DNA of 64,000 nucleotides from Clostridium sp. AWRP. Its GTDB lineage: Bacteria; Bacillota; Clostridia; Clostridiales; Clostridiaceae. The stretch spans positions 2,542,001-2,606,000 of the forward strand of contig NZ_CP029758.2 of NCBI RefSeq assembly GCF_004006395.2, in the 5' to 3' direction. The notes under the pieces are model-generated. The model searched no databases. It had not been told where the DNA came from and saw only the letters and a program-made list of their open reading frames with translations. This document shows, one piece after another, positions 41,277 through 50,505 of the stretch (the first letter of the stretch is position 1; the number at the start of each line of letters is the position of its first letter). The position numbers and the translations under genes are program-made.

Positions 41277-42034
41277 ACAAGTATCTAATTGCTGAAAATT
41301 TAAAAACAAAAAGAACTATGCTTCGTAAAATACTTATTTTTATGCCTATATTATGTATTATTCTTAGCTTTACTTTTGATTTTTTAGGCTTTGGATATTT
41401 CACTGCTGACTCTGTTTTTACTTCTGTAAATCATTGGTCATTATTATGGATGCCAGCTTTAATTGCTTTAACTACAAGTATGTTTCACAAACTTGAACAA
41501 AGCAGCACAGGTTATAAGACGATTTTTTCTTTTCCCATTGATTTAAAGAAAAGCTGGATATCTAAAATTACAATTTTATCATCATTTACATTGATATCCT
41601 CCATTTTTTTATGTGTAATTCTTACTATATTAAATATGATCTTTACTAGAACACAAACAAATAGTGTACCATTTTACTATTGTCTTATATCCATTATCAC
41701 AAGCTGGATTACATCCCTCTGGCAAATTCCTCTATGCTTATGGTTAAGTAAAAAGATAAATCTTTTTGTCCTATTACTTGCAACCTGTGCAGCTAATATG
41801 GAGCTCGGTGCAACTTATGCCCCCTCCTCTTTGTGGTGGCTATCTCCATGGACCTTCCCTCTTAGACTGCAGTGTCCAATATTGCATTACCATCCAAATG
41901 GACTACCCCTACAACCAGGAAGCAGCTTATTAAATTCATCAGTTATTCCAGTTGGTATTTTAATAGGAATTTTTCTATTTCTAATTCTAATAACTTTTAC
42001 CACTTATTCATTTAAAAAAAGCGAGGTACGTTAA
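41273..42034 (+). CDS. Lantibiotic-immunity-type ABC permease (LanE/MutE-like)
   Basis: 253 residues, six predicted membrane helices. The start KYLIAENLKTKRTMLRKILI and the LLWMPALIALTTSMFHKLEQ segment with GYKTIFSFPIDLKKSW are typical for MutE/EpiE permeases. It overlaps the ATPase gene and is adjacent to the second permease gene, forming the LanFEG set. Confidence 0.83.
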   Translation: MNKYLIAENLKTKRTMLRKILIFMPILCIILSFTFDFLGFGYFTADSVFTSVNHWSLLWMPALIALTTSMFHKLEQSSTGYKTIFSFPIDLKKSWISKITILSSFTLISSIFLCVILTILNMIFTRTQTNSVPFYYCLISIITSWITSLWQIPLCLWLSKKINLFVLLLATCAANMELGATYAPSSLWWLSPWTFPLRLQCPILHYHPNGLPLQPGSSLLNSSVIPVGILIGIFLFLILITFTTYSFKKSEVR

Positions 42035-42035
42035 T

Positions 42036-42812
42036 ATGAGTGAACTTTGGCACAGCTACAAAGCAGAATTTTTTAAAAATAAACACAGTATTTTTCTCCG
42101 GGCACATATTGTACTGCCTTTCCTCTTAGTTTGTCTTATGACTTTTACAAGGCTTGGTAAATCAAGTGATTTGGGGATATTTGGTAACTTTTTTAAACTG
42201 ATAGGGTTTGCCTTTTCATTACTTGCTGCAGTACTTTGCGCGCTAATTGCTGATCAAGAAAAGCAAGCTGGGCATTGTCAAATAATGCTTAGCAAACTTT
42301 CCCATAAAACAACTTCTTTTATAAGTCAACTGTGCATGTTACTTACAATGTGTTTGGGAGCTATATTTTTTGCTATATTACTATTTTTCATATCCATGAA
42401 ACTTATATTGCGTGTAAACAGCATAAACTATCTTTTATATTTTAAAACAGGGGCTTTCATATTTTTATGTGTTATTTTCCTCTATAGTTTATACTTAATT
42501 TTAGCTTATCATTTTAATACAGCTGTTTGTAATATAGCTGGATTTGCCGGGGTCATAATTTGTGCTGTAGCCTCTACAGCACAGGGAGATAGTGTTTGGA
42601 TGTTCTTGCCCTGGGTGTGGCCTATACGGTTTATAAACTTTATAGTTATGTCTCAATACAAGCTTCAAAGGAAAATTCTCCCAAAAGAAATTTTTTTCTC
42701 ATATACCCCAAATGGGCTAAATGCAGGGCTAATATCTATGGTAATAATGACAATTTGCTGTATTATATTCTATATACTTTCCTTTCACTTTTGGGAAGGT
42801 AGACAAAAATAA
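42036..42812 (+). CDS. Lantibiotic-immunity-type ABC permease (LanG/MutG-like)
   Basis: 258 residues with six membrane helices. The opening YKAEFFKNKHSIFLRAHIVL parallels the LanE protein, and ALIADQEKQAGHCQIMLSK matches the MutG/EpiG pattern. It starts one base after the LanE-like stop. Together with 40557 and 41273 it makes a complete self-protection or bacteriocin-resistance exporter. Confidence 0.83.
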   Translation: MSELWHSYKAEFFKNKHSIFLRAHIVLPFLLVCLMTFTRLGKSSDLGIFGNFFKLIGFAFSLLAAVLCALIADQEKQAGHCQIMLSKLSHKTTSFISQLCMLLTMCLGAIFFAILLFFISMKLILRVNSINYLLYFKTGAFIFLCVIFLYSLYLILAYHFNTAVCNIAGFAGVIICAVASTAQGDSVWMFLPWVWPIRFINFIVMSQYKLQRKILPKEIFFSYTPNGLNAGLISMVIMTICCIIFYILSFHFWEGRQK

Positions 42813-42849
42813 TCAATAAAAGTATCATATAAATAATAGGGGGTAAAAC

Positions 42850-43512
42850 ATGGCAAAAATTTTAGCTGTAGATGATGACAGGCGAATTTTAAAATTGATA
42901 AAAAATGCTTTGGAATTAAACCATCATGAAGTAATTACACTTCAAAATCCAGAAAATATTCCTATAGAAGATTTTTGTGGATATGATCTGATTTTACTGG
43001 ATGTAATGATGCCAGAGATAGATGGCTTTGAACTTTGTCAGAAAATACGCAGTGCAGTAGATTCTCCGATTATTTTTTTAACAGCAAAAACAGACGAATC
43101 ATCCATCGTAAAAGGGTTAGCCTTTGGCGGGGATGATTATATAGCAAAACCTTTTGGAGTAATGGAATTAAATGCTCGTGTTGAAGCATACCTTAGACGT
43201 GAAAATCGCGGCAAATCAACAAAAAAATTAGTATATGGTGATATTACAATTGATTTTGATAAGAAGGAAATACTGGTCAATAATAATGTCATTGCTTTTA
43301 CTAAAAATGAATATAATATTTGCGAATTTTTAGCACTTAATAGAGGCAAAGTATTTACAAAGCAGGCAATTTTTGAGGCAATTTATGATTTGGACAGTGA
43401 CACTCAATTTTCGGTAATCACTGAATATATAAGATTAATCCGCAATAAATTTAAAGAATATAATTGTTTTCCTATAGAAACAGTGTGGGGAGTTGGATAC
43501 ATGTGGAAGTAA
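42850..43512 (+). CDS. OmpR-family response regulator (lantibiotic-resistance type)
   Basis: 220 residues. Receiver domain with the acidic pocket VDDDRR, phospho-acceptor Asp in LILLDVMMPEIDG and Lys in IAKPFGVMEL; the C-terminal winged helix ends TVWGVGYMWK. It lies 37 bp after the LanG-like gene and overlaps the kinase gene, so it is the likely activator of the LanFEG genes. Confidence 0.92.
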   Translation: MAKILAVDDDRRILKLIKNALELNHHEVITLQNPENIPIEDFCGYDLILLDVMMPEIDGFELCQKIRSAVDSPIIFLTAKTDESSIVKGLAFGGDDYIAKPFGVMELNARVEAYLRRENRGKSTKKLVYGDITIDFDKKEILVNNNVIAFTKNEYNICEFLALNRGKVFTKQAIFEAIYDLDSDTQFSVITEYIRLIRNKFKEYNCFPIETVWGVGYMWK

Positions 43513-44882
43513 AAAAAACATCCTTTCAAATCTATATTATTAAATTTATCCTAAAAGTGGGGTTTTCTTTTATTATACTTTTTCTTGCTTTACTTTTTAT
43601 TTTTAGTTATATCTCTAATAATAAAATGCTGCTGCCAGCTAGCTATTCAGAGCAATTAGTGGAAAAAGTAACACCAAGTATAAAAAGTACTAAAGAAGTA
43701 CCTTCTGAATTAATACCTGAAAATTTAAAATATACAATTTTAGACAAACAAACTTTAGATGTAAAAAAAAGTACCATGAATAAGTCCCAAATTAAAAAAG
43801 TAAAATTACGTATTAAAAATCATCAGTTTACAGGAGCTGACTTTTTCGGAAATGTTTATGATGTAATCGAGCGCCCAAAAGAATACTGCGTAATTCATTA
43901 CAAATTGATCATGCAATTTGCAAACCCAGCTCTTCGGAATCTGATACCTTATCCTGAATTAACTATTACTTTGCTTTTTACTATTATTTTGTTAATTACA
44001 CTATATTTTCTTTCACTGCAGTTTTCAAATAAGATAAAAAGAGAATTAAACACTTTTAGCTTCATCACTCAAAAAATTGAAGATAAAGATTTAGATTTTG
44101 AGGTGCAAAATTCTTACTTTATAGAACATCAAAAAGTTATGGATTCCTTAGATAGTTTGCGCCGCAGTCTTAAAAAATCCTTAACCTGCCAATTTGAGCA
44201 AGAAAAAAACAAAGGTGAACAAATTAGCGCATTGGCTCATGACATTAAAATACCCATTACTGTCATTAAAGGAAATGCAGAATTATTAAGTCTTACACAA
44301 AAAGACGAAAATGCATTAGATTATACAAATGAAATCATAGAAGCAACAGGTGAAATAGAGCATTATACCGAGCTTTTAATTGAAGCTTCTAAAAATGATC
44401 AAGCCACTTCCCTGCATAAAGAAAAAAGCAATATAAATAAATTTTTACATGTAATTGAAAAAGATACACTAGCCTCTATTGGAAACCGTCATATTCATTT
44501 TGTACTTGACATCAGTATTCCAAAAGAACTAATGTGGAACATTGACTTTTCCTCAATGAAACGAGCATTTATGAACATCATTATAAATGCACTTGAGCAT
44601 ACTCCAGATGAAACATCCTTAAGCTTACAGGTCCATTTTAAAAACAATTTAACTTCTTTTGTATTTACTGACTCTGGAAATGGCTTTTCACCTGAAGCAC
44701 TCAAAAAAGCTGCAGAACTATTTTATACTGATAATAAAAGCCGAAGTCAAACAGGTCATTATGGTATTGGATTAACTTTTGCAGATAAAGTAATTAGGGC
44801 ACACAATGGCAGCCTTCATATACAAAATGATGCATATACGGGCGGTGGTCAAATTGTAATTTCATTGCCTGTAGAACTGTAG
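43503..44882 (+). CDS. Sensor histidine kinase (NisK/LanK-like)
   Basis: About 460 residues. I start it at the GTG at 43503, which follows GGGGAG and overlaps the regulator by 10 bp; the ORF is open further upstream to 43464. Two membrane helices (about 10-35 and 160-185) flank an extracellular domain. The H-box is ALAHDIKIPITVIKGNAELL, then an N-box (INALEHTPDE) and G-boxes (DSGNGFSPEAL, TGHYGIGLTFADK). It probably senses a lantibiotic or cell-wall peptide antibiotic outside and phosphorylates the 42850 regulator. Confidence 0.9.
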   Translation: MEVKKTSFQIYIIKFILKVGFSFIILFLALLFIFSYISNNKMLLPASYSEQLVEKVTPSIKSTKEVPSELIPENLKYTILDKQTLDVKKSTMNKSQIKKVKLRIKNHQFTGADFFGNVYDVIERPKEYCVIHYKLIMQFANPALRNLIPYPELTITLLFTIILLITLYFLSLQFSNKIKRELNTFSFITQKIEDKDLDFEVQNSYFIEHQKVMDSLDSLRRSLKKSLTCQFEQEKNKGEQISALAHDIKIPITVIKGNAELLSLTQKDENALDYTNEIIEATGEIEHYTELLIEASKNDQATSLHKEKSNINKFLHVIEKDTLASIGNRHIHFVLDISIPKELMWNIDFSSMKRAFMNIIINALEHTPDETSLSLQVHFKNNLTSFVFTDSGNGFSPEALKKAAELFYTDNKSRSQTGHYGIGLTFADKVIRAHNGSLHIQNDAYTGGGQIVISLPVEL

Positions 44883-44899
44883 ATCAAAAAACTTAAATG

Positions 44900-45346
44900 T
44901 CAAACTGCCCTCTTCCCCTTTTTATCACTTAACATGATACTTGCAGTATTGTATACATAACCGGACAATACATAAAACAAATTTTGCTGCTTATTCATCT
45001 TCCACTTTTTAATATCTAAATCTAGAATTCTCTTTAGTTCATTAAAAATTGCCCTAGTATATCCCTTCACTTTTCCTTGTTCTAGCTTTCCAAAAATTTC
45101 TTTAGTAAGTCCCATTATTTTGATTTCGTTTATGCCGGTACAATTGAGTTTGTTAAATATAGATTCCCTATCTTCTGCATTAATTGAACTTTTTTGAGAA
45201 TTTTTATGAATATCTTTCCATTGTGCATTTCTCATTTCTCCCATAAGATAACCTAATAAAAACATAGCTATTTCTTCTTGGTCGTATTCCATTTTTTCTA
45301 CATAATTTTTGATATCGCCCTTTAGATGGAAACTTCCCCTATCCAT
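44900..45346 (-). CDS. Orphan small protein resembling the Cas8b/Csh1 C-terminal domain
   Basis: 148 residues. MFLLGYLMGEMRNAQWKD, IFNKLNCTGINEIKIMGLTK, EIFGKLEQGKV and LFYVLSGYVYNTA follow the order of the C-terminal segment of type I-B Cas8b (TM1802/Csh1) proteins, as I recall that family. In type I-B systems this segment is also made alone as the Cas11-like small subunit by internal initiation. Here it is a separate gene with a good SD (GAAGGAGGAAAGG), and no other cas gene or CRISPR array is visible. It may be a relic, a stand-alone Cas11 homologue or an unrelated helical protein. Confidence 0.5.
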   Translation of the reverse strand: MDRGSFHLKGDIKNYVEKMEYDQEEIAMFLLGYLMGEMRNAQWKDIHKNSQKSSINAEDRESIFNKLNCTGINEIKIMGLTKEIFGKLEQGKVKGYTRAIFNELKRILDLDIKKWKMNKQQNLFYVLSGYVYNTASIMLSDKKGKRAV

Positions 45347-45485
45347 AACCTTTCCTCCTTCATATACCCTTTTTGCTTCTCACTATGTTCCTATATCTTC
45401 AAATAATATAGGAACATAATCAATTATTTTACTTTTATTATTCTATAAATAACCATGTTTTCCTTCTTTTTGTTATATAAAATTA

Positions 45486-47903
45486 CTATTTTGTTATTAT
45501 CATTTTCCACTTATATGGATATTTATCCTTATTTTCATTCTGATTTTTTATTAGCATAAAATATGCATCAAAAATATTTCCATCTTTGCCTTTTAAACCT
45601 TTAATTTTAGCTTTACCATTCTTAAGAAGTTCACAAACCATAGTTTTAGTAGGCTTTTTACCCATACACGCCAAATACTTATCATTTTTCCATATAGTAA
45701 ATTTACACCCTTCCTTCCAATTGCTGCATCCAAAAGCATTTTTACCTTCTACAATATCATGTCCGCAGCATGGACATTTTCCTAAAACTTCATTTTCAAA
45801 ATTAAATACAATTTTGCCTTCTTTATTAATTACCAGAGAAGCATTAAATTTCTTTCCGCTTTTACTCTTAAATCCTTTTATGACATTAGTTTTACAATCT
45901 TTAATAAGTTTTTTTACATGGGTTTTTAAAATCTCTTTTCCTGCTATTTTATTGCCTACAAAAAACTTGCAACCTTCTTTCCATCTATTACAACCATACC
46001 CTGATTTATTTTCAACAACTTCTCCTTCATGGCATACAGGACACTTTCCCATGCTTTCTATTTTAATTTTACTGTCTGATTTATTGTTATATAGATACAG
46101 CTTTTCTATTTTAATTTTATTACCATTTTGAACAATGCTACTTAATTCATCTTTTACTTTATCTATTATTTCATTTATTCCTATTTCATCCTTATAAACT
46201 TTTTTAAGCTGTTTACCAAATTCAACTGTTTTTTCTTTATTTAAATCAATCTTTAATTTTTCAAGTGCTTCTATAAGTTTTTTACCTTTATTCTCACACT
46301 CTAAGTGACCTTTGAGCTCTTTTATATACTCATATTTTTTTGCATTTTTAATTATACCTGCCCTTGTTGCAACAGTGCCTATTTCACAACCTTCAAGTAT
46401 TAATTTATATTCTTCATCATCATTTTCACCCTGTAAATCTTCTACCTCTTGCTTTTTAAAAGGATTTTTAAGGAAATTGTTTAGTTCAGATTCTGTTACT
46501 CTACCAGGCTTTTGGGTTTCTTTCTGATCTACTGAAAATTTAGTATCTAACTCCTCTCCTTCTACAAATTGAGGCAATTCATTTTCCTTTTTAGATTTTT
46601 CATATTTTAAAAAGCCAGGACTTTTTATAACATTTCCCTTTAATTGAATAATTTCATCATCTATTTTTATTACTACACTAGTTTCTTCTATTATTGTTTC
46701 TTCATTTAAAAAATTACTTATAAATCTATTTTTTATTGCAATATAAACCTTTTTTTCACCTTCCGATAATTTTTCCTTTCGTGGAATTTTTATGGTTGGA
46801 GTGATTGCACTATGACTTTCTACTTTTTTACTGTTAAAAATCTTCTTGTTATCCTTAAAAGATATATCTACATTAAAATTTTCTTTTACTGCTGCAATTA
46901 CACTTTTTATTCTATCTTTTTCATTTTCCGCCAGGTACTCTGTATTAGTCCTTGGATATGTGGTATATCCCTCTTCATATAGTTTCTGTAAATTCTTTAA
47001 AGTATCATCCAAAGACATTTTTTCTTCCTTAAACATTTTATTTTGTAAAGTATCCAATGAAAAAAGCTTAGGCGGCTGCTTTTTAACTTTTTTCTTTTCA
47101 ACTTTATCAACTATAGCCTTTTTATCTTTCAAGTTATTCAATAATTTTTCAGCTTTATCTCTTTCATTTGCTGCAAATTTTCTATCTTTTAATTTAGCTT
47201 TTATATGTAAGTTATCTTTATTTATGACAGCGCCTATCTCAAAATAAGTTTCTGGCTTAAAATTTTCAATTTTTTCATCTCTATCATATACATATTTCAC
47301 AATAGGAATTAAAACACGTCCTACAGGTAAAAATGACCCCGATTTTATACTTAAATACCTTGTTAAATTTATTCCATAACTCCAGTCTAAATACGTTCTT
47401 GCCAATCCTTCATCATATAGATTTTTATATTCTATATCATCTCTTAAATCTTTTAAACTTTGTATAATTGTTTGTCTTGTTTGTTCCGGCAGCCATAATC
47501 TTTTAATAGGTTTGGTAACATGTTCCTCTTCAAAAGCTCTAAATATTATATTATTTACAATTACTTCCCCTTCTCTATCTGCATCACCACAATTCACTAT
47601 CTCCTTTGCATCATTTCTTTTTATTAGTGATTTTATTATTTCATATTGCTTTTTTACTCCCTCATCTTTTCGTAATCTAAATTTAAATTCTTTTGGTACA
47701 AAGGGCAATTCTTTCAAAGTCCACTTTGTTTTTTCTCTTCCAAAATAATCATCTACATCGTAAAGTTGAAGTAAGTGACCATAGGCAAAAGTAACTATAT
47801 AATTTTTATTTTCAAAATATCCATTATTTCTTTCCATATTACCAATGCTCTTGACAATACTCATTGCCAAGCTTGGTTTTTCAGCTATAATAAGTGACTT
47901 CAA
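45486..47903 (-). CDS. topB: DNA topoisomerase III (type IA)
   Basis: About 805 residues. TOPRIM domain with SLIIAEKPSLAMSIVKSIGN and NCGDADREGEVI; catalytic Tyr in YTTYPRTNTEYLAENEK; two C-terminal zinc-finger-like units, CPVCHEGEVVENKSGYGC and CPCCGHDIVEGKNAFGC, each followed by NRWKEGCKF or SNWKEGCKF. It relaxes or decatenates DNA. The open frame reaches 47921, but GGAGGT there is the ribosome site, so the TTG at 47903 is the better start. The two repeated Zn units suggest the enlarged, plasmid/mobile-element-type TopB tail seen in Firmicutes. Confidence 0.9.
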   Translation of the reverse strand: MKSLIIAEKPSLAMSIVKSIGNMERNNGYFENKNYIVTFAYGHLLQLYDVDDYFGREKTKWTLKELPFVPKEFKFRLRKDEGVKKQYEIIKSLIKRNDAKEIVNCGDADREGEVIVNNIIFRAFEEEHVTKPIKRLWLPEQTRQTIIQSLKDLRDDIEYKNLYDEGLARTYLDWSYGINLTRYLSIKSGSFLPVGRVLIPIVKYVYDRDEKIENFKPETYFEIGAVINKDNLHIKAKLKDRKFAANERDKAEKLLNNLKDKKAIVDKVEKKKVKKQPPKLFSLDTLQNKMFKEEKMSLDDTLKNLQKLYEEGYTTYPRTNTEYLAENEKDRIKSVIAAVKENFNVDISFKDNKKIFNSKKVESHSAITPTIKIPRKEKLSEGEKKVYIAIKNRFISNFLNEETIIEETSVVIKIDDEIIQLKGNVIKSPGFLKYEKSKKENELPQFVEGEELDTKFSVDQKETQKPGRVTESELNNFLKNPFKKQEVEDLQGENDDEEYKLILEGCEIGTVATRAGIIKNAKKYEYIKELKGHLECENKGKKLIEALEKLKIDLNKEKTVEFGKQLKKVYKDEIGINEIIDKVKDELSSIVQNGNKIKIEKLYLYNNKSDSKIKIESMGKCPVCHEGEVVENKSGYGCNRWKEGCKFFVGNKIAGKEILKTHVKKLIKDCKTNVIKGFKSKSGKKFNASLVINKEGKIVFNFENEVLGKCPCCGHDIVEGKNAFGCSNWKEGCKFTIWKNDKYLACMGKKPTKTMVCELLKNGKAKIKGLKGKDGNIFDAYFMLIKNQNENKDKYPYKWKMIITK

Positions 47904-47991
47904 TTTAGTTGATACCTCCAAAATTTATGTCTTTAACTTTATTTACAATAAATTATAATTTATTAAATACTCAAATTTCACACATATAAAA

Positions 47992-48215
47992 TTTTAACTT
48001 AACAAGGAAATTGCGAAGCAATATTTTTAAAGAACAAAGTTCAAAGTTTAAATATCAAATAAGGATAATTTTCTTCCTAACGTCAGAAAATATTAAAATT
48101 ATAGATTTCCTGAGGTACGAGGGAAATCATCTTTATCTGTTCTTTGTTATTCGAACTTTGCTATTTTCAAAAGCTTTGCTTGGCAAAGTTTTTAAACTGC
48201 GAAAATTAAGTTAAA
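47992..48215. repeat. 224-bp imperfect palindromic (MITE-like) element
   Basis: The ends are inverted copies (TTTAACTTAA at 47993-48002 and TTAAGTTAAA at 48206-48215). Inner arms also pair: ATAAGGATAATTTTC...GTCAGAAAAT against ATTTCCTGAGG...GAAATCATCTTTAT, giving a long hairpin around ATTAAAATTAT. It contains GTTCAAAGTTT-type repeats and no credible ORF. It lies between divergent topB and helicase genes. I see no duplicated target site of clear length, and no second copy in the window. Confidence 0.5.
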
Positions 48216-48377
48216 TATAATCATCAATAATAAGTTCCCATATAAAAATATACCATTGTACTATCATAATGTAAAAACTTAAGGACAACATTAGTATTAA
48301 TTGCAGTAATATGCTATTATTAATTGACTTAACTAATTAAAAATACACATTAATAATGAAATGAAAGGTATGAAAAA
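48216..48377. other. Intergenic region before the helicase gene
   Basis: Very AT-rich, 160 bp. It probably holds the helicase promoter; I see no other feature. Confidence 0.4.
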
Positions 48378-49487
48378 ATGGATTTTAAGGAACTAGAAAT
48401 TAGTGAAAATATAATAACTGAATTGAAACACATTGGTATTACTAAACCAACACCAATTCAACAGGAGAGTATTAAATTTATTAGAGAAGGAAGAGATGTT
48501 ATAGCTGAAGCACAAACGGGTACTGGAAAAACTCTTGCTTTTTTGCTTCCTATTTTTCAAAATATATCACCTAATATAAATTCAACTCAAGCACTGATTG
48601 TAACTCCTACAAGAGAACTTGCTATTCAAATAACAGAAGAAGCTCTAAAACTAAAAAAAGCTAAAAATGTAAATATTTTAGCTGCATATGGTGGGAAAAA
48701 TATAGGTTCTCAGTTAAAAAAACTAAAGAGAAACATCCATCTAATTATTGCAACTCCAGGTAGACTTTTAGATCACCTTCATAGAAAGACTATAGATCTT
48801 AGCAAATTAAAAACATTAGTATTAGATGAAGCAGATCAAATGCTGCTTATGGGATTTAAAAATGATGTAGAAGATATTATAAAAGAAGTCTCTAAAAAAC
48901 GTCAAACATTATGTTTCTCTGCAACTATGAATTCTGATGTTAAAAAATTAGCTTATAGATACATGATTGACCCTTTAGTGATTTCCATTAAAAAAGAAGA
49001 AGTTACACTTAATAATATTAAACAATATGTAATAGAAACTACTGATAGAAAAAAACAAGATGCCTTGTGTAATATTATGGATCAAGATAATCCATTTATG
49101 GCTATTATATTTTGCAGAACTAAAAGAAGAGTAGACGATCTTGAAATTGCACTATATCAACGTGGATACAATTGTAAAAAACTGCATAGTGATATACCTC
49201 AATCAAAACGTGAAAGAATAATGAAATCTTTCAGGAATGCAGATATTCAGTATTTGATAGCTACAGATGTTGCCGCTAGAGGACTGGATATAAGTGGAGT
49301 TACTCATATATATAATTATGATATTCCGGAAAATGTAGAGTCATATATACATCGTATTGGTAGAACAGGAAGGGCCGGTGAAAAAGGCTGTACTTGTCTA
49401 TTTGTAGATCCAAAGGATAAAAGAACTTTAGAAGAAATAGAAAGAGGTACAAAATCTAGGATACCTAGAAGAGAGTTAAACATATAA
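48378..49487 (+). CDS. DEAD-box RNA helicase (short, core-only)
   Basis: 369 residues, just the two RecA-like domains. Q motif FKELEISENIITELKHIGI, motif I AQTGTGKT, Ia PTRELA, II DEAD, III SAT, V ATDVAARGLD and VI HRIGRTGRAG are complete. It lacks the C-terminal RNA-binding extension of CshA/DbpA proteins (usual length 430-550), ending at RIPRREL. A general role in RNA remodelling, such as cold or ribosome-related, is likely. A lone gene. Confidence 0.93.
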   Translation: MDFKELEISENIITELKHIGITKPTPIQQESIKFIREGRDVIAEAQTGTGKTLAFLLPIFQNISPNINSTQALIVTPTRELAIQITEEALKLKKAKNVNILAAYGGKNIGSQLKKLKRNIHLIIATPGRLLDHLHRKTIDLSKLKTLVLDEADQMLLMGFKNDVEDIIKEVSKKRQTLCFSATMNSDVKKLAYRYMIDPLVISIKKEEVTLNNIKQYVIETTDRKKQDALCNIMDQDNPFMAIIFCRTKRRVDDLEIALYQRGYNCKKLHSDIPQSKRERIMKSFRNADIQYLIATDVAARGLDISGVTHIYNYDIPENVESYIHRIGRTGRAGEKGCTCLFVDPKDKRTLEEIERGTKSRIPRRELNI

Positions 49488-49502
49488 ATATAACAATAGA
49501 AG

Positions 49503-49540
49503 TGGCATACTAATTAATTTAGTATGTCTCCCTTTTAACA
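49503..49540 (+). terminator. Terminator of the helicase gene
   Basis: GGCATACTAA/TTAGTATGTC stem around a TTAA-type loop, followed by CTCCCTTTT; 16 nt after the stop. The U run is weak. Confidence 0.6.
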
Positions 49541-49608
49541 CGTATACATAGTATTTACGTTTTTATACATATTTAGATGAATTTCAAAAAACATTCTCAG
49601 AAAAAATC

Positions 49609-49639
49609 AAGGCTAGTCTATAAAAACAAGATTAGCCTT
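49609..49639 (-). terminator. Terminator of the TIM-barrel/Tm-1-like operon
   Basis: AAGGCTAGTCT pairs with AGATTAGCCTT (one G-U) around a 9-nt loop; minus-strand GATTTTTTC follows. It touches the end of the gene at 49647. Confidence 0.8.
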
Positions 49640-49646
49640 TAAATTA

Positions 49647-50477
49647 TTATTTTTTTATTACTTTAAATGATTCTGTCTGCTCTTTAATACTTCTCTCAGC
49701 TGCAAGTCTTTCAATACTAGATGCCCCAAAGAAACCATCTATTCCTTCTGTCCTCTGAATTACATATTCAGCATCTTCTGGTTCTGCAATAGGTCCACCA
49801 TGGCAAATTACCATAATATCTGGATTGACTGATCTGCCTGCTTTAATTATAGCCTCAATTTTCTCAACACAATCATCTAATGTAAGTGCTGTTTTAGCAC
49901 CAATTGTACCTTTTGTAGTCAGACCCATATGTGCAACTAAAATATCAGCTCCTGCTTCTGCCATTGCTTTTGCTTGTTCTGGATCAAAAACATATGGCGT
50001 TGTAAGCATATCCAATTCATGTGCTTTTTTAATCATTTCAACTTCAAGTCCATATCCCATGCCTGTTTCTTCTAGATTTTGTCTAAATACACCATCAATT
50101 AAACCTACTGTTGGAAAATTTTGAACTCCACTAAATCCCTGCTCTTTTAACTGTTTTAAATATATATCCATAACTCTAAAAGGATCAGTTCCACAAACAC
50201 CAGCAAGCACTGGAGTATCCTTTACAACTGGAAGTACTTCTGCTCCCATTTCGACTACAATTTTATTAGCATCTCCATAGGATAATAAACCTGCAAGAGA
50301 ACCCCTTCCTGCCATTCTATATCTTCCAGAGTTATATATAATAAGCATATCAGCACCACCGGCCTCACTGCTCTTAGCTGTAATACCTGTTCCTGCTCCT
50401 ACTCCTACTAATACTTTCCCACTTTTAACTTGTTTCTTGAAACCTGCAATAATTTCGCTTCTTGTCTTTGTATTCAT
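49647..50477 (-). CDS. Phosphoenolpyruvate hydrolase-like TIM-barrel protein
   Basis: 276 residues. VLVGVGAGTGITAKSSEAGG, MLIIYNSGRYRMAGRGSLAG, VQNFPTVGLIDGVFR and VICHGGPIAEPEDAEYVIQ define a TIM-barrel family annotated as PEP hydrolase/UPF0275-like. The reaction is not firmly known; it is regularly paired with a Tm-1-like protein, as here (28 bp gap), suggesting a catabolic pair acting on one phosphorylated or carboxylated metabolite. SD GGAGGAATT. Confidence 0.78.
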   Translation of the reverse strand: MNTKTRSEIIAGFKKQVKSGKVLVGVGAGTGITAKSSEAGGADMLIIYNSGRYRMAGRGSLAGLLSYGDANKIVVEMGAEVLPVVKDTPVLAGVCGTDPFRVMDIYLKQLKEQGFSGVQNFPTVGLIDGVFRQNLEETGMGYGLEVEMIKKAHELDMLTTPYVFDPEQAKAMAEAGADILVAHMGLTTKGTIGAKTALTLDDCVEKIEAIIKAGRSVNPDIMVICHGGPIAEPEDAEYVIQRTEGIDGFFGASSIERLAAERSIKEQTESFKVIKK

Positions 50478-50505
50478 AAATAATTCCTCCTATAATTTAA
50501 ATTTA

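Noticed and set aside
47512..48214. Plus-strand ORFs opposite topB and inside the palindromic element
   Set aside because: They lack ribosome sites and recognisable domains; they are shadows of topB or by-products of the AT-rich palindrome.
44900..49487. CRISPR array near the Cas8b-like gene
   Set aside because: No regularly spaced 28-37-bp repeats were seen in any intergenic region of the window.
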